Of a DNA stretch of 64,000 bases, positions 35,514 through 45,679 are shown one piece after another. The notes beneath the pieces are model-generated. The model did not search any database. It was not told where the DNA came from and was given only the letters and a program-made list of their open reading frames with translations. Position 1 is the stretch's first letter, and the number at the start of each line of letters is the position of its first letter. The stretch spans positions 1 to 64,000 of the forward strand of contig CAJURK010000005.1 of assembly GCA_910588745.1 (NCBI GenBank). The letters run 5' to 3'. A program made the translations under genes and the position numbers. Origin of the DNA: an uncultured Dorea sp. Lineage in GTDB: Bacteria > Bacillota > Clostridia > Lachnospirales > Lachnospiraceae.

Positions 35514-36767
35514 ATGGCAGGGAGAAATGAAGATTACGTCAGATGTTCCTTCTGCAATAAATCACAGGCACAGGTCCGCAAGCTGATTGCGGGTCCGGAG
35601 GGGGCGTTTATCTGCGATGAATGCATTGAGGTCTGCACTGAGATATTGGAGGAGGAGCTTGAATATGAGGAGATCGGCAATCCATTTGACGGGATTACGC
35701 TGTTCAAACCGGAGGAAATCAAGGCTTTTCTGGATGAATATGTGATTGGCCAGGAGCAGGCGAAGAAAGTCCTGTCAGTGGCGGTGTACAATCATTATAA
35801 AAGGATTAAGGCGCAGAAGGATTTGGGCGTGGAGCTGCATAAAAGCAATATTCTGATGCTGGGGCCTACCGGATGCGGTAAGACGCTTCTGGCGCAGTCT
35901 CTTGCAAGGATTTTGAACGTTCCTTTTGCGATTGCAGACGCTACGGCCTTGACAGAAGCAGGCTATGTAGGAGAAGATGTGGAAAATATTCTGCTTAAAA
36001 TCATCCAGGCGGCGGACGGAGATATTGAGCGTGCGGAATACGGCATTATATATATCGATGAGATTGATAAGATTACCAGGAAGTCTGAGAATCCGTCGAT
36101 TACCAGAGACGTATCCGGGGAAGGCGTGCAGCAGGCGCTGCTTAAGATTCTGGAAGGTACCGTTGCCAGCGTTCCGCCCCAGGGAGGAAGAAAGCATCCT
36201 CATCAGGAGCTGATTCAGATTGATACGACCAATATTTTGTTCATTTGCGGCGGAGCGTTCGAGGGATTGGATAAGATTATTGAGAGACGGATTGACAGGA
36301 AGTCCATCGGATTCAATCAGGAGATTGCCGGAAGGCATGAGGAGAATGTGGATCGTCTTCTGAAGCAGGCGCTGCCCCAGGATCTGGTGAAGTTCGGGCT
36401 GATTCCGGAGCTGGTAGGACGCGTTCCGGTTACGGTTTCTTTGGAGATGCTGGATAAGAAAGCGCTGGTTCGGATTCTGACAGAACCAAAGAACGCGATT
36501 GTAAAGCAGTATCAGAAGATGTTGGAATTGGACGGCGTAGAGCTTTTGTTTGATCCGGAGGCTTTGGAGGCCATTGCGGAGACGTCGCTTAAGAGGAAGA
36601 CCGGAGCCAGAGGCTTGCGCGCGATCATGGAAAATACGATGATGGATACCATGTATCATGCGCCTTCGGATGAATCCCTTAAGAGCTGCCGGATTACCAG
36701 AAGGACGGTTGAAGGAGCGGGAGGCCCCGTTTACGGACGTCATGATTTGAAAACAGAGAGTGCGTAG
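35514..36767 (+). CDS. clpX: ATP-dependent Clp protease ATP-binding subunit
   Basis: AAA+ unfoldase that recognises substrates and threads them into ClpP. The 417 residues begin with the zinc-binding domain (CSFCNKSQ and CDECIEVC, about 11-41). Walker A is GPTGCGKT, Walker B IIYIDEIDKI, and the ClpP-contacting IGF loop is KSIGFNQE. Sensor 2 lies in KTGARGLRAI. GAGAGGAG precedes the ATG. The gene follows clpP, so both subunits of the protease can be made together. Confidence 0.97.
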   Translation: MAGRNEDYVRCSFCNKSQAQVRKLIAGPEGAFICDECIEVCTEILEEELEYEEIGNPFDGITLFKPEEIKAFLDEYVIGQEQAKKVLSVAVYNHYKRIKAQKDLGVELHKSNILMLGPTGCGKTLLAQSLARILNVPFAIADATALTEAGYVGEDVENILLKIIQAADGDIERAEYGIIYIDEIDKITRKSENPSITRDVSGEGVQQALLKILEGTVASVPPQGGRKHPHQELIQIDTTNILFICGGAFEGLDKIIERRIDRKSIGFNQEIAGRHEENVDRLLKQALPQDLVKFGLIPELVGRVPVTVSLEMLDKKALVRILTEPKNAIVKQYQKMLELDGVELLFDPEALEAIAETSLKRKTGARGLRAIMENTMMDTMYHAPSDESLKSCRITRRTVEGAGGPVYGRHDLKTESA

Positions 36768-36840
36768 GAAGAGGCGGAGCGGTACTCCGCCCTTTGTATA
36801 TCGTGGAGACAGTTGTATAGAAGACAGGAGTGGATAAAGA

Positions 36841-39174
36841 ATGAGTGAACCAAACAGTATGCCGATGGCGGCGCTGAGAGAATTGGTAATTCTTCCGGAG
36901 ATGGTGGTTCATTTTGATGTGAGCAGAGACCGTTCCATCCGCGCGGTTGCCGCGGCTATGGAGGAGGAAGGCCAGAAAATTTTCCTGACTGCGCAGCGGA
37001 AAGGGGATATCGACCATCCAGGAACGAAAGATTTGTATGAAATTGGCTGTGTGGCGTCGATCAAGCAGGTGATTAAGCTTCCCAAGAATATTCTGCGGGT
37101 GCTGGTGGCGGGCGAATACAGGGCGAAGCTTTTGGAACTGGAATCGGAGAACCCGTATCTGAGGGCGCAGATAGTCAGGCAGGAAGACATTGACCGGACG
37201 GAAGAGGCGCTGGGGAACAGAGAGAATAATCCCGGCGTCAGAGCTATGCTCAGAGGGCTGAAAGAAATATATAATGATTATATCGGCAGGCACCCCAAAT
37301 ATCCCCGGGATATGGTAAAGCAGATCAATGATTATGAAGAGCTTCGGAAACTCGTGGATGCGGTCGCCGCCAATATACCCCTTGGTTATCAGGATTTGCA
37401 GGCGCTGTTAGAAGAGCGGGATCTTCTGGAACGGTACGATCTGCTGGCATTTAAGATCGTCAATGAGATCCAGGTGATGGATATCAAGGATGAGATCCGG
37501 AACAAAGTAAAGGAGCGCGTAGATAAACATCAGAGAGAATACGTACTCAGGGAGCAGATGAAGCAAATCAGAGAGGAACTGGGGGAAGAGGATACCGTTA
37601 CCGACGCGGAGGAATTTCGCCAGCAGACGGATAAGCTGAAGGCGCCTAAGGAAGTGAAAGAAAAGCTGTACAAGGAGATTGGAAGATTTAAAAGCTCTAT
37701 GAACAGTTCGGCGGAAAACGGAGTAATCAGGACTTATATCGAAACGATGCTGGAAATGCCCTGGAATAAAGCAGTTAAGGACAGCAAAGACATCGGATAT
37801 GCCAGAGAGATTCTGGATAAAGAACACTACGGCCTGGAAAAGGTGAAAGAACGGGTGTTGGAATTTCTGGCGGTTCGGGCATTGACGAAGAAAGGGGAAA
37901 GTCCGATCCTGTGTCTGGCAGGACCTCCGGGAACCGGAAAAACCTCCATTGCAAAGTCGCTTGCCAAAGCCTTAAAGAAGCCTTACGTGCGTATTTCCCT
38001 GGGAGGAGTCCGGGATGAGGCGGAGATCAGGGGCCACAGAAAAACCTATGTGGGCGCCATGCCCGGCCGGATTGCAAATGGGCTTCGGAGCGCGGGAGTG
38101 AAGAATCCGCTGATGCTTTTGGATGAGATTGATAAAGTAAGCAACGATTATAAAGGAGATACCTTTTCGGCGCTTCTTGAGGTGTTAGACAGCGAGCAGA
38201 ATGTAAAATTCCGGGATCACTACTTAGAAGTGCCTATGGATTTATCAGAGGTATTGTTCGTGACAACCGCGAATACGCTTCAGACCATTCCGCGGCCGCT
38301 GCTTGACCGTATGGAGGTCATTGAGATCAGCAGTTATACAGAAAATGAAAAGGCGCATATCGCCATAGAACATCTGATTCCCAAGCAGCTTGAGAAACAC
38401 GGGATTTTGCCGGAACAGCTCCAGATCAGTAAGGGCGTGGTGTGGAAGATTGCGAAGAATTATACGAAAGAGGCAGGCGTGCGCCAGCTAGAGCGTAAGA
38501 TCGGCGATATCTGCCGGAAGACGGCGAAAGAGATATTAGAGGACGGAAAAGAGAAAGTCCGGGTAACGGAGAACAACCTGCATAAGTATCTGGGAAAAGA
38601 GAAATACCGCTATCAGATGGCCAATCAGACCGACGAGGTGGGAATTGTGCGCGGGCTTGCATGGACCAGCGTAGGCGGCGATACCCTGCAGATTGAAGTA
38701 AATGTTATGCCCGGCAAGGGTGAGATTATTCTTACAGGACAGCTTGGGGATGTGATGAAGGAGTCTGCAAGGACGGGAGTCAGCTATATTCGTTCCGTGG
38801 GAGAACAGTATGAGGTTGACGAGGAGTTCTTCACAAGCCATGATATCCATATCCATATTCCCGAAGGGGCGGTGCCGAAAGACGGGCCTTCGGCGGGCAT
38901 TACTATGGCTACCGCCATGCTTTCAGCTATCACAGGCCGTAAGGTAAGGGCGGATGTAGCGATGACCGGAGAGATTACCTTAAGAGGCCGGGTACTTCCA
39001 ATCGGAGGATTAAAGGAGAAGCTTCTGGCGGCGAAGAGCGCCGGGATAGGAACTGTTCTGATTCCGGAAGAGAATCGGAGAGACGCAGAAGAATTGTCCG
39101 CGGAGATTACGAAAGGAATGGAGATCCTGCCCGTATCTAGGATGGAAGAGGTGTTAAAGAATGCATTTTGCTAA
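36841..39174 (+). CDS. lon: ATP-dependent protease Lon
   Basis: Homo-oligomeric AAA+ serine protease for misfolded and short-lived regulatory proteins, 777 residues, normal for bacterial Lon. The N-terminal substrate-binding domain begins LVILPEMVVHFDV, a coiled-coil region lies around 190-300, Walker A is GPPGTGKT and Walker B is MLLDEIDKV. The protease domain has the catalytic Ser in PKDGPSAGITMATA and Lys in GGLKEKLLAAKSAG. GACAGGAGTG precedes the ATG. It lies directly before engB, as in other Firmicutes. Confidence 0.97.
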   Translation: MSEPNSMPMAALRELVILPEMVVHFDVSRDRSIRAVAAAMEEEGQKIFLTAQRKGDIDHPGTKDLYEIGCVASIKQVIKLPKNILRVLVAGEYRAKLLELESENPYLRAQIVRQEDIDRTEEALGNRENNPGVRAMLRGLKEIYNDYIGRHPKYPRDMVKQINDYEELRKLVDAVAANIPLGYQDLQALLEERDLLERYDLLAFKIVNEIQVMDIKDEIRNKVKERVDKHQREYVLREQMKQIREELGEEDTVTDAEEFRQQTDKLKAPKEVKEKLYKEIGRFKSSMNSSAENGVIRTYIETMLEMPWNKAVKDSKDIGYAREILDKEHYGLEKVKERVLEFLAVRALTKKGESPILCLAGPPGTGKTSIAKSLAKALKKPYVRISLGGVRDEAEIRGHRKTYVGAMPGRIANGLRSAGVKNPLMLLDEIDKVSNDYKGDTFSALLEVLDSEQNVKFRDHYLEVPMDLSEVLFVTTANTLQTIPRPLLDRMEVIEISSYTENEKAHIAIEHLIPKQLEKHGILPEQLQISKGVVWKIAKNYTKEAGVRQLERKIGDICRKTAKEILEDGKEKVRVTENNLHKYLGKEKYRYQMANQTDEVGIVRGLAWTSVGGDTLQIEVNVMPGKGEIILTGQLGDVMKESARTGVSYIRSVGEQYEVDEEFFTSHDIHIHIPEGAVPKDGPSAGITMATAMLSAITGRKVRADVAMTGEITLRGRVLPIGGLKEKLLAAKSAGIGTVLIPEENRRDAEELSAEITKGMEILPVSRMEEVLKNAFC

Positions 39175-39247
39175 AAGCTTTGGCGGCTTTGTTTCTTAAG
39201 CGGACGGGTTATGCGGCTATAGAATAGAACGAAAGGGGAGGGTGACT

Positions 39248-39859
39248 ATGATTATCCGCAGTTTGGAACTGGAGACAGTCTGTGGAATTACCAGCAGGCT
39301 TCCGGAGAATACGCTTCCGGAGATTGCGTTTGCGGGTAAGTCGAATGTGGGGAAGTCCTCGCTGATTAACGGCCTGATGAACCGGAAGTCTTTTGCACGG
39401 ATATCGGGGACGCCGGGGAAGACGCAGACCATTAATTTTTACAACATCAATCAGGAACTGTATCTGGTGGATCTTCCAGGGTACGGCTATGCAAAGGTGT
39501 CGGAGAAAGAGAAACAGAAATGGGGCAGGATGATCGAGAGGTATCTGCACAGTTCAAAGCAGCTAAGAGCCGTCTTCCTGCTGATTGATATCCGCCATGA
39601 CCCTTCGGCTAACGATAAGCTGATGTACGACTGGATTTTGGCTCAGGGGTATCGTCCCATTATCATTGCTACCAAGCTTGACAAGATAAAAAGAAGCCAG
39701 ACAGCGAAGCATGTGAAGGCAGTCAGGCAGGGACTGGGGTTAGGGGCGGACGTAAAGGTGATTCCTTTTTCGGCAGTGTCGAAGCAGGGCAGGGATGAGA
39801 TCTGGGAGATTGCAGAGGAACTTTGCGGGTTAAACGTCATTTCCGGTCGGGAGGATTAG
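39248..39859 (+). CDS. engB: ribosome biogenesis GTPase EngB (YsxC)
   Basis: Essential small GTPase for 50S subunit maturation, 203 residues. G1 is GKSNVGKSSLINGL, G3 is DLPGYGYAKVS, G4 is ATKLDKIKRSQ and G5 is PFSAVSKQG. ATG 39248 has GGGGAGGG upstream; a GTG two codons earlier overlaps that site. It starts about 70 nt after lon. Confidence 0.95.
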   Translation: MIIRSLELETVCGITSRLPENTLPEIAFAGKSNVGKSSLINGLMNRKSFARISGTPGKTQTINFYNINQELYLVDLPGYGYAKVSEKEKQKWGRMIERYLHSSKQLRAVFLLIDIRHDPSANDKLMYDWILAQGYRPIIIATKLDKIKRSQTAKHVKAVRQGLGLGADVKVIPFSAVSKQGRDEIWEIAEELCGLNVISGRED

Positions 39860-39970
39860 AGCGTGCATTGTACAGGCGGCAGAGTGTTTATCATGCGACG
39901 GTTTGCCCCATAAGCAGCCATAGGGTGTGAAGCAATCGAGTAGTATAAGGGAAGTTGAGGTGCGTAATGT

Positions 39971-41119
39971 ATGGGGGTCAAAGAACAGCTTGGAGACCAC
40001 AGGCCTTACTGGAAGGTTGCGGTGAGCCTCCTGTTCAGCCTTAGTGCGACCATTTTATTTGTATATCTTGGATTGAAAGCAATCTTTTACTTTATGCCAT
40101 TTGTAATTGGGTGGATTTTATCGGTCATTGCAGGGCCGGTGGTGTCCTTCCTGGAAAAGCGCTTAAAGATTATGAAGAAGCTTGGCACAGCCATTACGAT
40201 CATTCTGGTATTGGGAATCTGTATCGGAATTATTTACCTGGCCGTCAGTAGTGTGTGGAGAGAAATTCTGTCTTTGACCGAGAATTTCCCCGAAATGTAT
40301 GAAGATCTGGAGAAGGGCCTCGGACAGATTGGCAGCATGGGTTCGGAAATTTTTTCCCGTCTTCCGGCAGAGGTACAGAAAGGGTGGAGTTCCCTGGTAA
40401 GCAACTTAGACGAGACTATAGGCGCGCTGATTGGACAGATTGGCGAGCCTACGATTGCGGTTGCCGGAAATATGGCGAAGAGAATTCCGTCGATTCTGGT
40501 GGGCATGATTGTTGCGTTTGTTTCCGCCTATTTCTTTGTTTCCGAAAAGGACAACTTCAGTTCATGGGTGAAACGCGTCGTTCCGGAACCGATTACCAGA
40601 CGGATGGGGATGGTGTCGGATAATTTAAAATATGCGGTGGGCGGATACTTTAAGGCTCAGCTTAAAATTATGGCGGTCGTGTTTACCATCCTGCTGGTTG
40701 GATTTGCACTGATCGGGGTTCATTTTTCCATTTTGTTGGCGCTTGGAATTGCATTTTTAGATTTCCTGCCTTTTTTTGGGACGGGGACGGCGCTGATTCC
40801 CTGGGCGGTTTATAAATTCCTGGTGGGAGATTACCGGATGGTGGCAGGTTTAGTGGTGATTTACGGTGTGAGCCAGTTGGTAAGGCAGCTAATCCAGCCG
40901 AAGTTAGTGGGAGACAGCATGGGATTAAACCCGCTGTATACGCTGTTCCTCCTGTATCTGGGATACAGGGTCGGGAGCGTGCTTGGGATGATTTTTGCCG
41001 TTCCGCTGGGATTGATTGTGATGAACTTATATAAGGCGGGGGCTTTCGATTATATTCTGGATGATGTGGAGATTCTTGTGGAGGGAATTTTAAGCCTGCG
41101 CAACAGGAGCGACGGGTAG
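39971..41119 (+). CDS. YtvI/AI-2E-transporter-family membrane protein
   Basis: A 382-residue polytopic membrane protein of the AI-2E/UPF0118 (PerM) superfamily. It has about eight hydrophobic segments in the family order: two near the N-terminus, an amphipathic outside region (about 90-165), then a cluster ending in PLYTLFLLYLGYRVGSVLGMIFAVPLGLI. The motif DFLPFFGTGTALIPWA is typical. In spore-formers the relative YtvI is called a sporulation membrane protein; other members export small molecules or ions. The start follows GAGGTG. It may be co-transcribed with engB, 111 nt upstream. Confidence 0.85.
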   Translation: MGVKEQLGDHRPYWKVAVSLLFSLSATILFVYLGLKAIFYFMPFVIGWILSVIAGPVVSFLEKRLKIMKKLGTAITIILVLGICIGIIYLAVSSVWREILSLTENFPEMYEDLEKGLGQIGSMGSEIFSRLPAEVQKGWSSLVSNLDETIGALIGQIGEPTIAVAGNMAKRIPSILVGMIVAFVSAYFFVSEKDNFSSWVKRVVPEPITRRMGMVSDNLKYAVGGYFKAQLKIMAVVFTILLVGFALIGVHFSILLALGIAFLDFLPFFGTGTALIPWAVYKFLVGDYRMVAGLVVIYGVSQLVRQLIQPKLVGDSMGLNPLYTLFLLYLGYRVGSVLGMIFAVPLGLIVMNLYKAGAFDYILDDVEILVEGILSLRNRSDG

Positions 41120-41133
41120 AGGTTATAACGTTC

Positions 41134-41184
41134 AAAAAGGGCGGCCTGCCAATACAAAAACAGTATTGGCAGGCCGCCCTTTTT
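41134..41184. terminator. strong bidirectional terminator between the YtvI-like gene and lacZ
   Basis: AAAAAGGGCGGCCTGCC continuing to AATAC (41134-41155) pairs perfectly with GTATTGGCAGGCCGCCC plus T5 (41163-41184). The 22-bp stem is flanked by A5 and T5, so it serves both convergent genes. Confidence 0.92.
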
Positions 41185-41192
41185 CAGCGAGT

Positions 41193-44100
41193 TTATATTC
41201 CCCGAAAACGGAATGTAAATTCTAACCGTTTGTCGGCGTGGATCAGATATTCCGGATGGGTCGGAGAACCCCAACTGTCATCTCCGGCAATACCCATCTG
41301 CATCAGAGCCGTTCGGATGACCGTGTAATGGATCTGGGGCAGTTCATAGGGGTGGCGCGCGTTTTCCATCTCATGCGGCGTCCAGGGAAGGGCGGAGAAG
41401 TTCATGTTGTCTCCTTCAAAGAGCAATCCACGGCCGCGCTTGTCGGTAACCTTTGCCCAGCGGACTCCGATTTTATTTCCGGTTTCCTGGGGTACAATAT
41501 AGCTGGCCACGTTATCGGATACCTGATTTCGGTAAATGCCGAGTTTAGCGCCTCTGCACCGGTCTGCATAGGTCTCGGCGGGTCCCATGCCGTACCATTC
41601 TAACTGGTTATAATCCGCATTTATCTTCATGATCATGCCGAATTCCGGCATATCTTCCAGGCCTTTTACCGGGTCGTGAATTAGTTTGGTTTCAATCGTT
41701 CCGTCGCCATAGACGGTGTATACGACCTGGCAGTAGGTAGCGGGCGTGGTTGGAAGTACATAGCTGTAAGTGACAGAGGCGTACGTTTCATGTATTTCCA
41801 GTTTCGGATCGCCCGGGTCATAACCCTCCTGTTCCGGAACAATGAAGCTTTTATGGGACAGATAAAGACTGGCAAGCTTCCATTGGCCGTAAACCATCGG
41901 CATGCCGTTTCCCTCGTCGTTATCTACCGGGGCTCTCCAGAAGTTCGGCTTGGGAATGCTTTCAATCATCTCGACTCCGCCGTAACGGTAGGAAACCAGG
42001 CCGCCGGCCAGATAGGAGAACAGCGCGTCGAAGTTTTCGCCTTTTACGCCGATGTTCACTTTTCCCTGAATTACCCGGATTGGTTTGGCGCAGCGGTATT
42101 CTTTTTGGATATTAGCCGGCGCGACGGTATATACATGCTGTCCAAAAGCCACTTCATGTCCGGCCTTCGCCCAGAGAGTGTCTGTTTTCAGCCGAAAAGA
42201 TACGGTAACGGCGTATTCGCCGGCTTGGGCTGGAACAGGGATGGGAAGGGCGTATTCCTGTTCCGAGAGAGGCGCGGTTTCGGTCATAAGTTCCGCCTGT
42301 TTTACCAGGATTCCATTCCTGGACAGAGTAACCACGCACCGGAAATCTTTTGTGTTTACGAACAAATTCTTATTCTTGACAAGAACCGTGTCTTTGCTGA
42401 CGTCGGCGGTGATATTCTGATAATTAAATTTAACTTCCTGCATCTTTGGCGACGGAGTCCGGCCGCCGCCGTATACGATTCCGTTTGCGCTGAAATTATA
42501 GTCGGTAGGACGTTCGCCGAAATCGCCGCCGTAGGCTTGGAATTCTTTGCCGTAACGGTCTTTTTTTGTGATAGTTTGATCTACATAGTCCCAGATAAAT
42601 CCGCCCTGATATAGTGGCTCCGTATCGGTCAGATCCGTATATTTGTGCATGGCGCCGCAGGAATTCCCCATGGCGTGGGTATATTCGCAGCAGATAAAGG
42701 GTTTATCCCGGTGCTTGGAAAGGAACGACTCAATGGTAGAGACCGGGGTGTACATCTGGCTTTCTATGTCGCTGGTGTCGTTGTAGCGGCGGTCATGGAA
42801 GACGCCTTCGTAGTGTATGAGCCTGGAGCCGTCCAGCTCCCGGAATTTATCCGACATTTTTTTGATTACTATTCCGCCGTAGGACTCGTTGCCGCAGGAC
42901 CAGATTAAGATGGAAGGGTGGTTTTTGTCTCTCTGGTAGACGGAGTTTGCCCGGTCAAGCAGCGCGTCCTCCCATTCCGGCTTATCGCCTGGAATTGCAA
43001 GTTCATAATCTCCGCCGCGCAATAGCGCGTCCCAGGAACCATGGGTTTCCATATTGGTCTCGTCAATCAGGTAAAGCCCGTATACATCGCAGAGACTGTA
43101 CAGCGGTGAATCATTTGGGTAGTGGCAGGTACGGATGGCGTTAATATTGTACCGTTTCATGGTAACAATGTCTAAGAGCAGTTCTTCCGGGCGGGGAACC
43201 CGTCCGGTTACGGAACTGAACTCGTGGCGGTTAACGCCTTTGAAGACAATGCGTTTTCCGTTCAGGCACATGATATGATCCTTTAGCTCAAACCGGCGGA
43301 AGCCGACGGCTTGTGCGATTACTTCTGTAACCCGGCCGTCCGCATCCGCAACGGTAAGGAGCAGTTCGTAGAGATTCGGCTCTTCCGCGCTCCAGAGCTT
43401 CATGCCTTCAAGAGCAAGCGTTAGTTCGCCGCCGCCGTCCGACAGGGAAAAGGAAGCCTTAGCCACTTCTTCATTAGGAGATTCCGTTAGATCGGTAAGG
43501 GCGCTTCCCGGGAAACGGTATAAAGGCATCTCAGACAGAACCATCCGGACGCTTCCGGTTCCCTGAGCTTTCACATTGATTTTCAATTCTTCTTTGGCGT
43601 AGGCGTCGTCTAAAAGCGTTTCTATTTTCAAATCATCAATATGCACGGCGGGTTTTGTATACAGGTAAACATCCCGGAAAATTCCGGAAAAACGGTAAAA
43701 ATCCTGATCTTCCGCCCAGCTTCCGCTGCTCCACTTGAAAACCTGCAGGGCAAGTTTATTCTCTCCTTCTGTCAGGAACGGTGTCAGGTCAAAATCCGAA
43801 GGGGTGAAGCTGTCCTCGCTGTAGCCCACATACTGTCCGTTCAGCCAAAGCGCCATCGCGCTTTCCACACCCTGGAAGGAGATGTATAGGGACTGCTCCT
43901 TCATATGTTCAGGCACATAGAAATATTTTACATAACTGGCGGTGGGGTTGAATTCCGTAGGAATTTCTCCGTCCCAAATATCCTCCCTGCCGTCCCAGGG
44001 ATACTGAGTATTCACATATGCGGGCGTGTCGTAGCCTTCCATTTGGATATGGGCGGGCACCCGGATTTCGCTCCAGTTTCTGCAGTTAAAGTCCGGCTGT

Positions 44101-44291
44101 TCAAAGCCTTTTATGGTTTCATCCAGATTTCGTCCGTAGGAGAATTTCCAGATGCCGTTCAAGGAATGACGGAAAGGATTTTCTCCGGCTCTTAAGGACT
44201 CCTCATCCGGGAAATATGCGTGATCGGAATGCGCCGGAAGGACATTTTCCTTGAAGAATGTAATGTCTTTGATTTTGTTGTAGTCAAACAT
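41193..44291 (-). CDS. lacZ: GH2 beta-galactosidase
   Basis: Large cytoplasmic beta-galactosidase of 1032 residues, the usual LacZ length and domain order: jelly-roll sugar-binding domain, immunoglobulin-like domains around a TIM barrel, and a C-terminal beta-sandwich. The acid/base Glu is in IWSCGNESYGG and the nucleophile Glu in CCEYTHAMGNSCG. VNRHEFSSVTGR and NAIRTCHYPNDSPLYSLCD are family signatures. No signal peptide is present. The start follows AGGAGG. Its placement facing the AraC/galactan transport genes suggests that it finishes galacto-oligosaccharides released by the GH53 enzyme, rather than acting only on lactose. Confidence 0.95.
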   Translation of the reverse strand: MFDYNKIKDITFFKENVLPAHSDHAYFPDEESLRAGENPFRHSLNGIWKFSYGRNLDETIKGFEQPDFNCRNWSEIRVPAHIQMEGYDTPAYVNTQYPWDGREDIWDGEIPTEFNPTASYVKYFYVPEHMKEQSLYISFQGVESAMALWLNGQYVGYSEDSFTPSDFDLTPFLTEGENKLALQVFKWSSGSWAEDQDFYRFSGIFRDVYLYTKPAVHIDDLKIETLLDDAYAKEELKINVKAQGTGSVRMVLSEMPLYRFPGSALTDLTESPNEEVAKASFSLSDGGGELTLALEGMKLWSAEEPNLYELLLTVADADGRVTEVIAQAVGFRRFELKDHIMCLNGKRIVFKGVNRHEFSSVTGRVPRPEELLLDIVTMKRYNINAIRTCHYPNDSPLYSLCDVYGLYLIDETNMETHGSWDALLRGGDYELAIPGDKPEWEDALLDRANSVYQRDKNHPSILIWSCGNESYGGIVIKKMSDKFRELDGSRLIHYEGVFHDRRYNDTSDIESQMYTPVSTIESFLSKHRDKPFICCEYTHAMGNSCGAMHKYTDLTDTEPLYQGGFIWDYVDQTITKKDRYGKEFQAYGGDFGERPTDYNFSANGIVYGGGRTPSPKMQEVKFNYQNITADVSKDTVLVKNKNLFVNTKDFRCVVTLSRNGILVKQAELMTETAPLSEQEYALPIPVPAQAGEYAVTVSFRLKTDTLWAKAGHEVAFGQHVYTVAPANIQKEYRCAKPIRVIQGKVNIGVKGENFDALFSYLAGGLVSYRYGGVEMIESIPKPNFWRAPVDNDEGNGMPMVYGQWKLASLYLSHKSFIVPEQEGYDPGDPKLEIHETYASVTYSYVLPTTPATYCQVVYTVYGDGTIETKLIHDPVKGLEDMPEFGMIMKINADYNQLEWYGMGPAETYADRCRGAKLGIYRNQVSDNVASYIVPQETGNKIGVRWAKVTDKRGRGLLFEGDNMNFSALPWTPHEMENARHPYELPQIHYTVIRTALMQMGIAGDDSWGSPTHPEYLIHADKRLEFTFRFRGI

Positions 44292-44372
44292 AGCTAACCT
44301 CCTGCGGAATCTGCCGTATTGTTTTGCGTCAGAATTCCATAATTATCATTATTAGTTCAAACCGTTAATCTT

Positions 44373-44401
44373 ATTATGGAATTGCCGTAGAAAATATGCA
44401 A
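44373..44401 (-). promoter_or_regulatory. predicted lacZ promoter
   Basis: On the minus strand TTGCAT (44396-44401), 17-nt spacer, CATAAT (44373-44378), 82 nt upstream of the ATG. Confidence 0.5.
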
Positions 44402-44551
44402 TATAAAATAGGTGCAAAGATATGGAAAAATGTTGCATAGAAGAAGCTTGATCTGCCGGAACCAGGAAGGGATATCTAAAGTGGGACTACGGATAAATAC
44501 CGATAGAAATCTCGGAAATCAGGAAGAAGAATTTGTGCATAAGTAAATGGA

Positions 44552-44615
44552 TTGGTTGAAAACGCCTGTTTTTTGATTGAATATAAATGCAATGCAATAT
44601 AGAAATCAGTATAAT
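44552..44615 (+). promoter_or_regulatory. operator/promoter module, copy A
   Basis: TTGGTTGAA (44552-44560) and TTGATTGAA (44573-44581) are direct repeats exactly 21 bp apart. A TATAAT -10 box follows at 44610-44615, with no -35 hexamer at the right place. The same arrangement recurs at 47130-47193 with identical spacing. TGAAAACGCCTGTT inside resembles a CcpA cre site (12 of 14 positions). Confidence 0.7.
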
Positions 44616-44824
44616 CATATTTATAAAATTTGCGGTGAAGGAACGAATCTGCTCCATGCTGCGCGATGTAAAAGTTGTGCCAAGGATTCGGTGATTCAGT
44701 ATCCGGCAGGAACCGTTACACGCTCTGACTCTCGGCCGTTTCTAGGCTAAATAACTTATTTTCAAGCTGTCCCTAAAGAACTATATCAGAAATTTCCTGC
44801 TGTGTATGCAGAAAGGAGGCATAT

Positions 44825-45679
44825 ATGCCAGATACATACAGATATGCCTATTATGCGTTGGACAGGCAGTTAAACTCTCTGTCCGTATATAATGCGGGTT
44901 ATGAAAAATGCCATTCCGGCTACCAGTGGGGGCCGGGAGTGAGAGATCACTATTTAATTCATCATATTATCCGGGGATGCGGCTATTACAGGGTTGGAGG
45001 AAGGGAATACCGCTTAAAGGCCGGCGATACCTTTCTTCTTTTTCCGCAGGTGGAATCCAGCTATCAGGCCGACAGAGAAGAACCGTGGGAGTATGCGTGG
45101 GTTGGATTTGCCGGAAACGACGCTTATTCCATGATCACGAATACAGATTTTTCCAGGGAACATCCGATATTAGACCAGTCAGCCATTAGCGAAGAAGTAT
45201 TTTCAAAACTTCGGGCTGTATACGAGGCGAACGGCAACACGTTTCAGGATGCCGTGGCCATGACGGGAGCTTTATATTCTTTGATGGGGTTTCTGATGAA
45301 GCATTCTAAGGGAGAAAAGAAATTTGGAAACCTTCAGGCGGGTTACGTGGAACGGGCAAGGCAGTATATTGCCGAGCAGTATTCCTATCCCATTACGGTG
45401 GAGGATGTGGCGGACTACACAGGGGTCAGCAGGAGCTATTTATTCCGTCTGTTTCAGGGTATTATGAAACAGTCCCCAAAGGAATATCTGCTGGAATACC
45501 GGATTGGACGGGCGTGTCAGCTTCTGGGGCAGACAAACCTTCCGGTGGGAAGTATTGCCCATTCGGTTGGATTTGTGGACAATCTGTATTTTTCAAAGGT
45601 ATTTAAAAAATATAAAAACTGCACGCCTTCGGAATACCGGGGACGGCAGGGACAGAATAGAGGAGATGCGTCATGGTGA
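44825..45679 (+). CDS. AraC-family transcriptional regulator, first of a pair
   Basis: A 284-residue regulator. The N-terminal cupin-like sugar-binding domain includes HYLIHHIIRGCGYYRVGGRE and AGDTFLLFPQ. The C-terminal double helix-turn-helix shows VEDVADYTGVSRSYLFRLFQ and the signature IAHSVGFVDNLYFSKVFKKY with TPSEYR. AAAGGAGG precedes the ATG. It overlaps the second AraC gene by 7 nt. A homologous cupin plus DNA-binding layout is typical of activators of oligosaccharide operons; lacZ and the transporter genes are probable targets. Confidence 0.94.
   Translation: MPDTYRYAYYALDRQLNSLSVYNAGYEKCHSGYQWGPGVRDHYLIHHIIRGCGYYRVGGREYRLKAGDTFLLFPQVESSYQADREEPWEYAWVGFAGNDAYSMITNTDFSREHPILDQSAISEEVFSKLRAVYEANGNTFQDAVAMTGALYSLMGFLMKHSKGEKKFGNLQAGYVERARQYIAEQYSYPITVEDVADYTGVSRSYLFRLFQGIMKQSPKEYLLEYRIGRACQLLGQTNLPVGSIAHSVGFVDNLYFSKVFKKYKNCTPSEYRGRQGQNRGDASW

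Larger units (their letters stand above)
44292..44824. other. 533-nt divergent control region between lacZ and the AraC genes
   Basis: No coding sequence is supported. It holds the lacZ promoter (44373-44401, minus), the operator/promoter module at 44552-44615 (plus), and a leader of about 200 nt before the first AraC gene without an evident riboswitch fold. Confidence 0.7.

Noticed and set aside
35775..36743. 322-residue open frame on the minus strand
   Set aside because: Fully antisense to clpX, no ribosome binding site, and arginine/leucine/asparagine-rich shadow composition.
41790..42614. 274-residue open frame on the plus strand within lacZ
   Set aside because: Antisense shadow of a clear GH2 coding sequence.
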